Assembly (NCBI GenBank): GCA_002364975.1
Contig: DEYT01000160.1
Span: 1 to 22,470, forward strand
Reading direction: 5' to 3'
DNA length: 22,470 nucleotides
Source: Opitutia bacterium UBA3151
GTDB lineage: Bacteria; Verrucomicrobiota; Verrucomicrobiia; Opitutales; Seribacteraceae
A program made the position numbers and the translations under genes. Positions 14,828 to 22,470 of this stretch are shown one piece after another; position 1 is the first letter of the stretch; every line of letters starts with the position of its first letter. A model generated the notes under the pieces. That model did no database searches. It was not told the origin of the DNA and worked only from the letters and a program-made list of their open reading frames with translations.

Positions 14828-17281
14828 ATGAAAAAACTCGTTCTCGCTGAAAAACCTAGCGTTGCCAGAGATCTTGCCAGAGTTCTTGGTAATGTGCCTA
14901 AAAAAGAAGATTTCTTCGAGAATGAGGAATGGGTCATCGATTGTGCAGTTGGACACTTGGTGGAGTTGTTTATGCCTGACGACTTTGATAAGAAGCTCAA
15001 GGCTTGGAAACTTCCTAATTTACCTATTATACCTCCTGAATTTAAGCTAAAGCCAATAGAAAGCAACAAGAAGAAGTTTCAGCAGCTCAAAAAACAATTA
15101 AAAAGAAAAGATATTGATTTGGTTATCAATGCCTGTGACGCCGGTAGAGAAGGCGAACTCATTTTCACCTATGTCTATGAACTGGCTGGTTGCAAGCATC
15201 AGGTTAAACGCCTATGGATGCTTTCCATGACCGATCAATCCATCAAGGAAGCATTTGCCAATCTCAGGGATGGTGAAGAACTCAAACCTTTACAGGATGC
15301 GGCAAGATGCAGGTCTGAATCGGACTGGCTTGTTGGAATAAATGGAACTCGGGCCGTTACCATAAAAAGAAGTAGAGGACGATCTCGCCAAGTTTCCACT
15401 GTTGGTCGGGTTCAAACCCCCACCCTTTCCCTCATTATTTCAAGAGAACATGAAATTCGTGCCTTTGTCGCCAAAACTTTCCACAAAATTATTGCCGATT
15501 TCAAAATCAATGAAGGAACTTACTCAGGTGTTTATCAAAGGTCGGATTTTAAAAAGAATCAAAATGATAAACATGACAAAATAGATCGCATATGGAATGC
15601 GGATGAAGCCAGTTCCTTACTAAGTAGTGTTCAGTCTTCTGAACTTGCCCAAGTGAGTGAGACCAAAAAGCGTTCCCCTCAAGCAGCGAACAAACTGTAT
15701 GACCTCACCTCCTTACAAAGAGATGCAAACCGCTTACATCACCTCCCTGCAAGCAGAACTCTGCAATTGGCTCAATCCCTTTACGAGAGGCATAAGGCGA
15801 TCACCTATCCAAGAACGGACTCCAAGGCATTACCGGAAGATTATGGGCCCACATGCAGCGAATTACTCGGGGTTATTGCAGGATCTCTTGCCAAATATGC
15901 ACAAAAAGTTTTGGACAACGGATGGGTTGATCCCAAAAATAAAAAGATTTTCAACAATAAACAAATAAGTGATCACTTTGCGATCATTCCGACCAACACC
16001 ATTCCATCCAATTTGGATGCAAATGAGGCCAAAATATATCAGCTCATTACCAAAAGGTTTATCTCGGTTTTTTACCCCCCCGCCCAGTGGGATATCACTA
16101 CCCGAACAAGCTTGGTTGGAGAGCACTCTTTTAAGACTGAAGGTAAAGTATTGGTAGAACCATCGTGGTTGGCAATCTATGGAAAAGATAATCAACCCAG
16201 TGACACCCTCCCTGCTTTAATTGCAGACGATGAGGATAGAGCTAAACTTTTATCCTCCGAAATTGTTAGCGATCAAACAAAACCTCCCCCCCGTTATTCT
16301 GAAGCAACTCTACTATCTGCTATGGAAAGTGCCGGGAAACTGGTAGAGGATGATGAGCTTGCCGAAGCGATGAAAGAGAAAGGCTTAGGAACTCCTGCAA
16401 CTCGAGCAGCAACTATCGAGCACTTGATTAAAGAGAAATATGTCAGGAGAGAAGGGTCTCAACTTCATCCTTCTATAAAAGCTGAAGACTTGTTCCAGTT
16501 CCTTCACGCAGCAGATACCAACGTACTAACCAGCCCAGCCTTAACTGGAGAATGGGAGCACAAGCTTCGAAAAATTGAAAACAATGAAATGACTCGAGAG
16601 GAGTTCATGGAAGAAATCTCAACGCTTACCAAGGAATTCGTTTCCAAAACAACTGGTTTTACAGAAACTGCTGATAGCTTTAAAAATACCATCTTAACAT
16701 CTCCAGTTGATGATCAACCCTTATTCGAGAGTCTCAATTTCTTTCAAGATATGGAAGGAGAATTTAAAATTTCCAAAAGTATTGCCGGCAGAAGGCTTGA
16801 AGTTGAAGAAGTCAGCCACCTTCTAAAGGAAAAAAGAATTGGTCCACTCGATGATTTCATCTCCAAGGCAGGAAAGCGCTTTTCCGCCATGCTTAAACTT
16901 GACGATGATTTTAAAGTTAGTTTCTTATTTGAAAATTCAGATGATCAAGGTTCAGAAGAAATAGAATTATTGAAAGACGCCCCGGTTGTTGCGCAGTGTC
17001 CAATTTGCGACAGTGAAATTAAGCAAACCGGTTTTTCCTATGTTTGTCTTAAAAATAAAAAAGTATCGGATGGCGACTGTAGTTTTCGCATTACTCGCAA
17101 GCTTTTAGATAAGGAAATACCCTTGGAAGAGTTCCAAAAACTGGTCAGTGAAAAGAAAACTGGTCTCATCAAAGGTTTTGTATCCAGACGGACAAAAAGA
17201 CCTTTTGACGCAAATTTAATTTTAAAAGAGAATGGAGGAATTGGATTTGAATTCCCCCCCAGAAAGAAAAAAACTGCATAG
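14828..17281 (+). CDS. topB: type IA DNA topoisomerase, TopB (topoisomerase III)-like
   Basis: 817 residues. The Toprim domain carries Glu8 (LAEKPSVA) and the acidic DAGREGE motif (104-110); the catalytic tyrosine is Tyr327 in ITYPRTDSKALP; GLGTPATRAATIEHLI is the conserved domain-IV element. C-terminal to the core lies a topoisomerase C-terminal repeat-like segment (about 650-705), then a four-cysteine zinc-finger candidate (C724, C727, C740, C751) and a second repeat-like segment ending in a basic tail. Type IA enzymes relax or decatenate DNA through single-strand passage; the opening and the short core point to TopB and not TopA. It starts 22 bases after the aminotransferase and ends 7 bases before the FmdB-like gene. 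Confidence 0.92.
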   Translation: MKKLVLAEKPSVARDLARVLGNVPKKEDFFENEEWVIDCAVGHLVELFMPDDFDKKLKAWKLPNLPIIPPEFKLKPIESNKKKFQQLKKQLKRKDIDLVINACDAGREGELIFTYVYELAGCKHQVKRLWMLSMTDQSIKEAFANLRDGEELKPLQDAARCRSESDWLVGINGTRAVTIKRSRGRSRQVSTVGRVQTPTLSLIISREHEIRAFVAKTFHKIIADFKINEGTYSGVYQRSDFKKNQNDKHDKIDRIWNADEASSLLSSVQSSELAQVSETKKRSPQAANKLYDLTSLQRDANRLHHLPASRTLQLAQSLYERHKAITYPRTDSKALPEDYGPTCSELLGVIAGSLAKYAQKVLDNGWVDPKNKKIFNNKQISDHFAIIPTNTIPSNLDANEAKIYQLITKRFISVFYPPAQWDITTRTSLVGEHSFKTEGKVLVEPSWLAIYGKDNQPSDTLPALIADDEDRAKLLSSEIVSDQTKPPPRYSEATLLSAMESAGKLVEDDELAEAMKEKGLGTPATRAATIEHLIKEKYVRREGSQLHPSIKAEDLFQFLHAADTNVLTSPALTGEWEHKLRKIENNEMTREEFMEEISTLTKEFVSKTTGFTETADSFKNTILTSPVDDQPLFESLNFFQDMEGEFKISKSIAGRRLEVEEVSHLLKEKRIGPLDDFISKAGKRFSAMLKLDDDFKVSFLFENSDDQGSEEIELLKDAPVVAQCPICDSEIKQTGFSYVCLKNKKVSDGDCSFRITRKLLDKEIPLEEFQKLVSEKKTGLIKGFVSRRTKRPFDANLILKENGGIGFEFPPRKKKTA

Positions 17282-17288
17282 TAAAATA

Positions 17289-17579
17289 ATGCCCACCTAT
17301 CTTTACGAGGTCCTTAACGGATCTGAGCCTACTGAAATCTTCGAGATTGACCAAGATTTCAATGATTCCCCTTTGACTTTTCACCCGATTACTAAGGAAC
17401 CCGTCCGGAAAATTCTTTCCCCTTCTACGATTTCCTTAAAACATACAGATTCTTCTGAGAAAAGAATACTCTCGAATGCAAACCTTTCAAAACATGGTTT
17501 CAATAAGTATGAAAAGTCTGACGACACTGGTACATTTGACCGAACTGCTGGCAAAGAAGGCCCGCGAACTATCGGATAA
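17289..17579 (+). CDS. FmdB-like small protein lacking the zinc-ribbon cysteines
   Basis: 96 residues. The opening MPTYLYEVLN, the EIFEIDQDFNDSPLTFHP segment and TKEPVRKILS follow the FmdB/CxxC_CxxC_SSSS family, whose members normally read MPxYxYxCxxCG...F with two CxxC pairs binding zinc. Here no cysteine is present at all, so the zinc ribbon is lost and replaced by a Gly/Ser/Glu loop. FmdB-type proteins are small and mostly uncharacterised; the name derives from a putative regulator of formamidase. The open frame extends upstream into topB (to 17232), but the ATG at 17289 gives the family N-terminus and I chose it. It sits 7 bases after topB and 21 before lipA. The C-terminal half is polar and poorly conserved. 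Confidence 0.72.
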   Translation: MPTYLYEVLNGSEPTEIFEIDQDFNDSPLTFHPITKEPVRKILSPSTISLKHTDSSEKRILSNANLSKHGFNKYEKSDDTGTFDRTAGKEGPRTIG

Positions 17580-17600
17580 CCACTATTTTACTAGCAGGTA

Positions 17601-18488
17601 ATGAAATCATCGAAGAACAACTTCAAAAAGCCAAAGTGGTTACGGGCAAAACTTCCTTCCGGTCCGGCATACAGCGAGGTTCGTGATATCGTTGACAACA
17701 ACCAACTAAACACTGTTTGTCAAAGTGCTCAGTGCCCGAATATGGGAGAGTGCTGGTCTAGGGGAACGGCAACCTTAATGATTCTTGGAAATGTTTGTAC
17801 CCGAGCCTGTACTTTTTGCGCGGTGCAAACTGGAAAACCAACCGAACTTGATCTTGCTGAACCTCCTCGCGTAGCCGATGCAGTTGCCAAGATGCATTTA
17901 AAGCACTGTGTTCTCACTTCGGTGGCAAGGGACGACCTCCCAGACGGTGGTGCTAAAGTTTGGGCAGCTACGATTCGAGCTGTCAGGTATCGTAATCCTA
18001 ACACTGCCATAGAGGTTTTAGTCCCCGATTTCAAGGGTGACTTTGACAAACTTGACATTGTTCTTGATGCAAAACCAGATATTTTCAATCACAATCTAGA
18101 GACCGTTGAACGCCTGCAGCGACCGATCCGTAGAACTGCTAGTTACCATAGGAGCTTGGGTGTTCTTGCTCACTCCAAAAAGCGTGGATTTCGTATCAAA
18201 TCAGGAATTATGCTCGGCTTGGGGGAAGAGGAAGATGAAATTCTTTTAGCTATTCGGGATTTATCTAAAGTTGGGCTTGATATTCTCACACTAGGACAAT
18301 ATCTCCAACCAAGTCCCGAATATGCACCCATTGATAGATGGGCGACGCCTGAAGAGTTTGCAAACTGGAAGCTGGAAGCTCATAAACTGGGCATCGAAAT
18401 TGTTGAGTCTGGTCCCTTAGTGCGTTCGTCCTACCATGCTGAAGAGCAGTCCGCCCAATTTGCTAAAGACTTTAAAGTTTATGCATAA
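17601..18488 (+). CDS. lipA: lipoyl synthase (radical SAM)
   Basis: 295 residues, the normal size. LipA inserts two sulfurs into octanoyl groups on lipoyl domains. Both iron-sulfur sites are visible: the auxiliary cluster cysteines C40, C45 and C51 (TVCQSAQCPNMGECW), and the SAM cluster C66, C70, C73 (CTRACTFC). The C-terminal RSSY (275-278) supplies the conserved serine ligand. Other family blocks are VLTSVARDDLPDGGA and TLGQYLQPS. It is the last gene of the panD-led run and its stop lies 10 bases from that of the convergent propeller gene. Its product would supply the lipoyl cofactor that dihydrolipoamide dehydrogenases reoxidise; the reductase at 7275-8684 is a possible, not proven, partner. 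Confidence 0.97.
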   Translation: MKSSKNNFKKPKWLRAKLPSGPAYSEVRDIVDNNQLNTVCQSAQCPNMGECWSRGTATLMILGNVCTRACTFCAVQTGKPTELDLAEPPRVADAVAKMHLKHCVLTSVARDDLPDGGAKVWAATIRAVRYRNPNTAIEVLVPDFKGDFDKLDIVLDAKPDIFNHNLETVERLQRPIRRTASYHRSLGVLAHSKKRGFRIKSGIMLGLGEEEDEILLAIRDLSKVGLDILTLGQYLQPSPEYAPIDRWATPEEFANWKLEAHKLGIEIVESGPLVRSSYHAEEQSAQFAKDFKVYA

Positions 18489-18498
18489 GTAAGGATTT

Positions 18499-19755
18499 TC
18501 ACTTCTTTGGCTTGTTCACTTTCCCGATACGATAAAGGGCATTTTCAGTTCTTAAAACTAATGTATTTTCGTAAGCCATCCCACTGGCAAGAGTTCTTTC
18601 CTGCAAACTGTTTGTAGCCTGTAACACAAAACTTGGCTTTGCCTGAAAAACATAAGTGGTTCCTTCTTCGTCGGTAAGATAAATCATACCACCCGCTTGA
18701 ATTAGAGAAGCCGAAGTACTTCCTGCAACCCGTTCCATCCATTTTACTTCTCCAGTCAAAGCATCTAAACAGCTAACGACACCTGCATCCGAAACCATAA
18801 ACAATAAGCCATTTACAATCACTGGAGAACTATTTCGAGGAACCGCTTTTCCTGTACTCCATCGAACTTTCCTTTTGGTTACTTCACCTACTCCATCTAC
18901 CGCAATGGCATAAAGAGTTGGATGATCATACCCACTGCTCACATAAATCAAACCCTTAAAGTAAATCGGTCTTGGAACCACTGAATAACCTCCACGATAA
19001 TTTGATTTCCAAATTTCTCGGCCAGTTAAGTCATAAGAAAAACACCAGTCACTGGCAGGGCTAATTATTTGGAAAGAATTTCCAGCGGGAATTACCAATG
19101 GCGTACAAAAAGAAAAGTTTTTCTTAGCATTGCTGGTTCTTCTCGCTTTCCATGTAATGGACCCATCTTTTTTATTTAATGCATATAAACAAGGATCATC
19201 CGCTCCATCCGCACTAAAAAATAATAGTTCCCCAAAAGCGATAAGTGAAGAACCACTACCATGCACGGGGCTATAATTGAAGGTTTTCTTCCATACTACT
19301 TGTCCATTCTTTTCCATACAGGCAGTCCCGAGATTTCCAAAATGGAAATAGATTCGATTACCGTCGTAGAATGGAGTTGGACTAGCATAGCTGTTTTTCC
19401 GGTGGATTCTGGGAAGATTACTATATTCAAACAAAATAGATCGCCAATTTCGCTTTCCATCTTTCGGATCGATAGAGATTGCCTCCAGAAAAAGTTTGTT
19501 ACTCGATGTATCAGTTCTGGCATTCGACACTATAATTTCATCTTCAGTAGAGATAGGGGAAGACCATGCCTTTCCCTCTAATTTGGTTCGCCACAAAAGA
19601 TTACTACCATCTGAATCCCACACCACTGGAAGTTCCGAGCTAGCATGTCCTTGACCAGTAGCTCCACGAAATTGATTCCAATCTAATTTTCCTTGTAGGA
19701 AAATAGGATAAGAATAAACCAATAGAATCAGAAATATGAATTTCACGATTTTCAC
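18499..19755 (-). CDS. secreted PQQ-like beta-propeller protein
   Basis: 418 residues beginning at a GTG codon (19753-19755). Residues 1-22 form a signal peptide. The mature protein starts with WNQFRGATGQG, a characteristic N-terminal motif of PQQ-repeat-like propeller proteins abundant in Verrucomicrobia and Planctomycetes, and continues with repeated blade segments ending in LDALTGEVKW, LYALNKKDGSITWKA, SIDPKDGKRNWRS and similar DGxxxW units. No PQQ-dehydrogenase active-site residues or haem-binding CxxCH motif are evident, so it is more likely a binding or structural propeller (BamB-like in fold) than a dehydrogenase. It lies downstream of groEL on the same strand but beyond a terminator. 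The stop is 10 bases from that of the convergent lipA. Function unknown. Confidence 0.85.
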   Translation of the reverse strand: MKIVKFIFLILLVYSYPIFLQGKLDWNQFRGATGQGHASSELPVVWDSDGSNLLWRTKLEGKAWSSPISTEDEIIVSNARTDTSSNKLFLEAISIDPKDGKRNWRSILFEYSNLPRIHRKNSYASPTPFYDGNRIYFHFGNLGTACMEKNGQVVWKKTFNYSPVHGSGSSLIAFGELLFFSADGADDPCLYALNKKDGSITWKARRTSNAKKNFSFCTPLVIPAGNSFQIISPASDWCFSYDLTGREIWKSNYRGGYSVVPRPIYFKGLIYVSSGYDHPTLYAIAVDGVGEVTKRKVRWSTGKAVPRNSSPVIVNGLLFMVSDAGVVSCLDALTGEVKWMERVAGSTSASLIQAGGMIYLTDEEGTTYVFQAKPSFVLQATNSLQERTLASGMAYENTLVLRTENALYRIGKVNKPKK

Positions 19756-19818
19756 CCTATTAGGAAATTTTTTGGTTTAAAGGATTAAAACAGAATCGAA
19801 AAAGAATAGAAAGCTCTG

Positions 19819-19851
19819 CAAATAAGAAGGGCGTGCAAATACACGCCCTTC
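19819..19851 (-). terminator. intrinsic terminator of the groES-groEL unit
   Basis: A perfect 10-bp stem (19826-19835 with 19842-19851, GC-rich core GGGCGTG/CACGCCC) encloses a six-base loop and, read on the minus strand, is followed by TTATTT. It lies 25 bases past the groEL stop and about 70 bases before the propeller gene start, so separates the chaperonin genes from it. The plus-strand side has no T tract. Confidence 0.75.
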
Positions 19852-19876
19852 AAATTTGAAAGTAAGTTAATAAAAC

Positions 19877-21505
19877 TTACATCATCCCGTGATCATGATC
19901 ATGTCCGCCAGGGGCAGGCTTCTCATCCTCAGGAATATCGGTAATCATGCAATCTGTTGTCAAAAGAAGACCAGCAACTGAACCAGCATTTTGCAATGCG
20001 GTTCGAGTTACCTTAGTAGGATCAACTACTCCAGCTTTGATCAAGTCTTCATGAGTGTCAGTTGCGACATTGTAACCCACCGTGCTTTTCGATTTGAGTA
20101 CTTGCTGAACAACGAGAGAACCTTCGACCCCAGCATTGTCGCAAAGCTTTCTGAGTGGAGATTCAATTGCACGACGAACTATTGAAGCACCGATGGCTTC
20201 ATCCCCTTCTAAAGAAGAGGAGGCTTTATCTATTGCATTCGCTGACCGTAGCAAAGCAACACCTCCACCTGGAACAATACCTTCTTCTACTGCGGCACGG
20301 GTGGCATGAAGAGCATCTTCCACGCGAGCTTTCTTTTCTTTCATTTCAGGTTCAGTCGCTGCGCCAACATTAATAACTGCAACACCACCAGCAAGCTTAG
20401 CTAGACGTTCTTGAAGCTTTTCACGATCGTAATCGGAAGTAGTTTCTTGGATCTGACGACGAATTTGTTTTACACGTCCTTGGATATCAGAAGCTTTTCC
20501 GGAACCTTCAACGATAACGGTATTTTCTTTATCCACCGAAATGCGCTTGGCTTGACCAAGATCAGCAAGTTGCACATTCTCGAGCTTGATTCCAAGATCC
20601 TCGGTCAAGCATCGTCCACCTGTCAAGATTGCAATATCACGAAGCATTTCTTTTCGACGATCACCAAAACCAGGCGCTTTCACTGCACAAGCATTAAGAG
20701 TACCGCGTAATTTATTCACTACTAACGCTGCAAGAGCTTCACCCTCAACATCTTCGGCAATAATAAGTAGGGGCTTGCCTTGTTTTGATACAATTTGAAG
20801 GAGAGGCAATAGATCATTTAATGCAGTAATTTTTTTCTCATGAATGAGAACAAAACAATCGTCTAGTACTGACTCCATGGTGTCATTGTTGGTGCAGAAA
20901 TAAGGACTCAAATATCCCTTATCGAATTGCATACCTTCAACAACTTCAAGTGTGGTTTCAATACTTTTTGCTTCTTCAACTGTGATCGTACCATCTTTAC
21001 CGACTTTATCCATCGCATCTGCGATGATTTCACCGATCTCATCATCCCAGTTAGCTGAAACCGTTGCTACTTGACGAACTTCTTCACGATCTGAAACCTT
21101 TTTGCTGTCGCGAAGTAGCTTGGTCACACCAGCTTCCACTGCTTTATCGATTCCCCGTTTGAGATAAACTGGGTTTGCACCTGCTGCAACATTCTTCAAA
21201 CCTTCTCGGTAAACACTTGCAGCAAGAACAGTTGCTGTAGTGGTACCATCACCTGCAAGATCGGAAGTCTTTGAAGCCACTTCACGAACCATTTGTGCAC
21301 CCATATTTTCGTAGGGATCTTTCAGATCGATTTCTTTTGCAACGGTTACCCCGTCCTTAGTAACGGTTGGAGAACCGAATTTCTTGTCTATTAAAACATT
21401 TCTTCCCTTTGGTCCCAAGGTTACACTCACCGCATCTGCTAGAGTCGTTACGCCTTTAAGAACTTTTTTCCGGGCTGCTTCGTCGAATAATATTTGCTTA
21501 GCCAT
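19877..21505 (-). CDS. groL: chaperonin GroEL (Hsp60)
   Basis: 542 residues, near-universal family length. Diagnostic segments: VTLGPKGRNVLIDKK, DGTTTATVLA in the ATP site, the allosteric/hinge GYLSPYF, and AAVEEGIVPGGGVALLR. With GroES it forms the cytoplasmic ATP-driven folding chamber. The C-terminus is PGGHDHDHGMM, a His/Asp-containing version of the usual Gly-Gly-Met tail. It begins 45 bases after the groES stop, within the same transcription unit. An A-rich leader precedes the ATG; no Shine-Dalgarno. A terminator follows at 19819-19851. Confidence 0.99.
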   Translation of the reverse strand: MAKQILFDEAARKKVLKGVTTLADAVSVTLGPKGRNVLIDKKFGSPTVTKDGVTVAKEIDLKDPYENMGAQMVREVASKTSDLAGDGTTTATVLAASVYREGLKNVAAGANPVYLKRGIDKAVEAGVTKLLRDSKKVSDREEVRQVATVSANWDDEIGEIIADAMDKVGKDGTITVEEAKSIETTLEVVEGMQFDKGYLSPYFCTNNDTMESVLDDCFVLIHEKKITALNDLLPLLQIVSKQGKPLLIIAEDVEGEALAALVVNKLRGTLNACAVKAPGFGDRRKEMLRDIAILTGGRCLTEDLGIKLENVQLADLGQAKRISVDKENTVIVEGSGKASDIQGRVKQIRRQIQETTSDYDREKLQERLAKLAGGVAVINVGAATEPEMKEKKARVEDALHATRAAVEEGIVPGGGVALLRSANAIDKASSSLEGDEAIGASIVRRAIESPLRKLCDNAGVEGSLVVQQVLKSKSTVGYNVATDTHEDLIKAGVVDPTKVTRTALQNAGSVAGLLLTTDCMITDIPEDEKPAPGGHDHDHGMM

Positions 21506-21550
21506 TTTAGTATTTTATTTATTGATTAATTGGATTACGGCGAATGTGCC

Positions 21551-21847
21551 TTACCCGATAACGCCGAGAATATCATCTTCACGAACGAGTTGGTATTCAA
21601 CATCGTTGACCTTGACTTCGGTGCCACCGTATTTGCTGATTAGGACCTTATCTCCTTTTTTGACTAGAAAGGGGATGGCTTTGCCATCTTCATCTTTCTT
21701 ACCAGTTCCAAGAGCTACGATTTCAGCTTCTTGTGGCTTTTCCTTTGCTGAGTCGGGTATAATGATCCCGCCTTTGACTTGTTCGTCTTCGTCGACTTGC
21801 TTAACCAAGACGCGATCTCCCAACGGAGTGATTTTTGGTTTGCTCAT
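21551..21847 (-). CDS. groS: co-chaperonin GroES (Hsp10)
   Basis: 98 residues, the standard size. Hallmarks are ITPLGDRVLVKQVD (6-19), the mobile loop with KGGIIIPDSAKEKPQEAEIVALG, the roof/rim region, and GDKVLISKYGGTEV. It caps the GroEL ring. The ATG is preceded by AAGGA only two bases away, a closer-than-usual spacing but one of the few Shine-Dalgarno-like sequences in the window. It lies 74 bases downstream of dnaK; the gap has no recognisable CIRCE operator, so co-transcription with dnaK is possible. Confidence 0.98.
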   Translation of the reverse strand: MSKPKITPLGDRVLVKQVDEDEQVKGGIIIPDSAKEKPQEAEIVALGTGKKDEDGKAIPFLVKKGDKVLISKYGGTEVKVNDVEYQLVREDDILGVIG

Positions 21848-21921
21848 ATTCCTTAATTTTTGGGTTAATTTAGATTAATAATCTGTTTGAGTAAATGGTA
21901 GGGGTAGTCAGATGATGGTTG

Positions 21922-22470
21922 TTATTTTTCGCTTTTATCGTTTTCGTCATCAACTACTTCAAAGTCAGCATCAACAATATCATCGTCTTTCTTAGGTTCT
22001 GATTCTTCAGTGGACTCAGATGCTTCTTCAACGGGGCCATCCTCACTTGCAGCAGGATTCGCATACTTCATAGCTTCTTTTCCAAGTTCTTCAAAATTCT
22101 TTTGCATCTTATCTTTGGCTTCATTGAGCTCCGATAATGTACTTGCTTGGTTTTCCAAAACTTTTTTAACCTCAGCCAGAAGTTCGTTGATTTTATCCTT
22201 AAGTTCTGCGGGTGCTTGGTCGTTGAGATCAGAAAGTTGCTTTTCAGATTGATAAACGATGGAGTCAAGCTCATTACGGGCGAGAATGACTTCTTTCTTT
22301 TCTTTGTCTTGCTCAGCAAATTTTTCAGCCTCTTGTTTAAGCCTCTCCACTTCCGCTTCATCCATGCTTGAAGATCCTGAAATGGTGATTTTCTGATCTT
22401 TGCCAGTGCCTTGATCTTTCGCAGAAACATTTAAAATGCCATTCGCATCGATATCAAAAGTGACATCAAT
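21922..22470 (-). CDS. dnaK: chaperone DnaK (Hsp70), C-terminal part; 5' end outside window
   Basis: The frame is open to the right edge of the window; 182 residues of the C-terminal part are present, with the stop at 21922-21924. The segment begins in the substrate-binding domain (DVTFDIDANGILNVSAKD, the linker to KITISGSSS) and continues through the helical lid to the acidic tail PKKDDDIVDADFEVVDDEN and a short Lys-rich end, typical of DnaK. Residue MDEAEVERLKQEAEKF is an internal methionine of the lid, not the start. DnaK is the Hsp70 chaperone working with DnaJ and GrpE. groES-groEL follow on the same strand, giving a dnaK-groES-groEL arrangement. Confidence 0.97.
   Translation of the reverse strand: MDVTFDIDANGILNVSAKDQGTGKDQKITISGSSSMDEAEVERLKQEAEKFAEQDKEKKEVILARNELDSIVYQSEKQLSDLNDQAPAELKDKINELLAEVKKVLENQASTLSELNEAKDKMQKNFEELGKEAMKYANPAASEDGPVEEASESTEESEPKKDDDIVDADFEVVDDENDKSEK

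Noticed and set aside
17232..17288. Longer start for the FmdB-like gene, overlapping the end of topB
   Set aside because: The family N-terminus (MPTYLYE) begins exactly at 17289, and the extra 19 residues match nothing and overlap topB out of frame.
21848..21921. Possible CIRCE/HrcA operator upstream of groES
   Set aside because: No TTAGCACTC-N9-GAGTGCTAA element or near match; only a short AT palindrome (AGATTAATAATCT, 21872-21884) is present, too weak to call.
22365..22365. ATG at 22365 as the start of a separate 147-residue gene
   Set aside because: The frame continues upstream to the window edge with DnaK sequence, so this Met is internal.

Overview
The window most resembles a marine, aerobic, Gram-negative bacterium of the PVC group, probably Verrucomicrobiota (Opitutae/Puniceicoccales-like). 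The clues are a secreted sulfatase fused to a GH50-type agarase, an SGLT-like symporter, a PQQ-type propeller protein of the style common in Verrucomicrobia and Planctomycetes, short LRR lipoprotein repeats, LpxK (lipid A synthesis) and oxygen-dependent HemF. The lineage is inferred from protein style and gene content; there is no rRNA or marker comparison. The DNA is moderately AT-rich, genes are tightly packed, and almost no start codon has a Shine-Dalgarno sequence.

Left part (1-7278), accessory polysaccharide region: the 3' end of an EF-hand protein, a small secreted basic protein, a strong hairpin terminator, then a 1165-residue secreted protein joining a Cys-type sulfatase to a GH50 beta-agarase-like domain. 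A convergent LRR lipoprotein and a divergent sodium:solute symporter with an unusual roughly 95-residue external insertion follow. Together these suggest uptake and desulfation/hydrolysis of a sulfated galactan (agar or porphyran type).

Middle part (7275-13223): an FAD/disulfide reductase of the dihydrolipoamide dehydrogenase family (minus); a three-domain signalling protein (cyclic-nucleotide-binding domain, receiver lacking its phospho-Asp, STAS-like domain); hemF-hemE (overlapping); and lpxK (minus, convergent with hemE).

Right-middle (13343-18488): a five-gene co-directional run with gaps of 2 to 22 bases: panD, a class V aminotransferase, a type IA topoisomerase (TopB-like), a cysteine-less FmdB-like small protein, and lipA. 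LipA makes the lipoyl cofactor that dihydrolipoamide dehydrogenases reoxidise, but the reductase in this window is not next to it.

Right end (18499-22470): all on the minus strand, in transcription order: 5'-truncated dnaK, groES, groEL, a hairpin terminator, then a secreted PQQ-like propeller protein with a GTG start. No stretch longer than 300 bases lacks a gene; the largest gap is 8685-8861. No tRNA, rRNA, CRISPR or insertion sequence was seen. Most of the window is ordinary housekeeping; the most distinctive items are the sulfatase-GH50 fusion, the pseudo-receiver protein and the symporter insertion.
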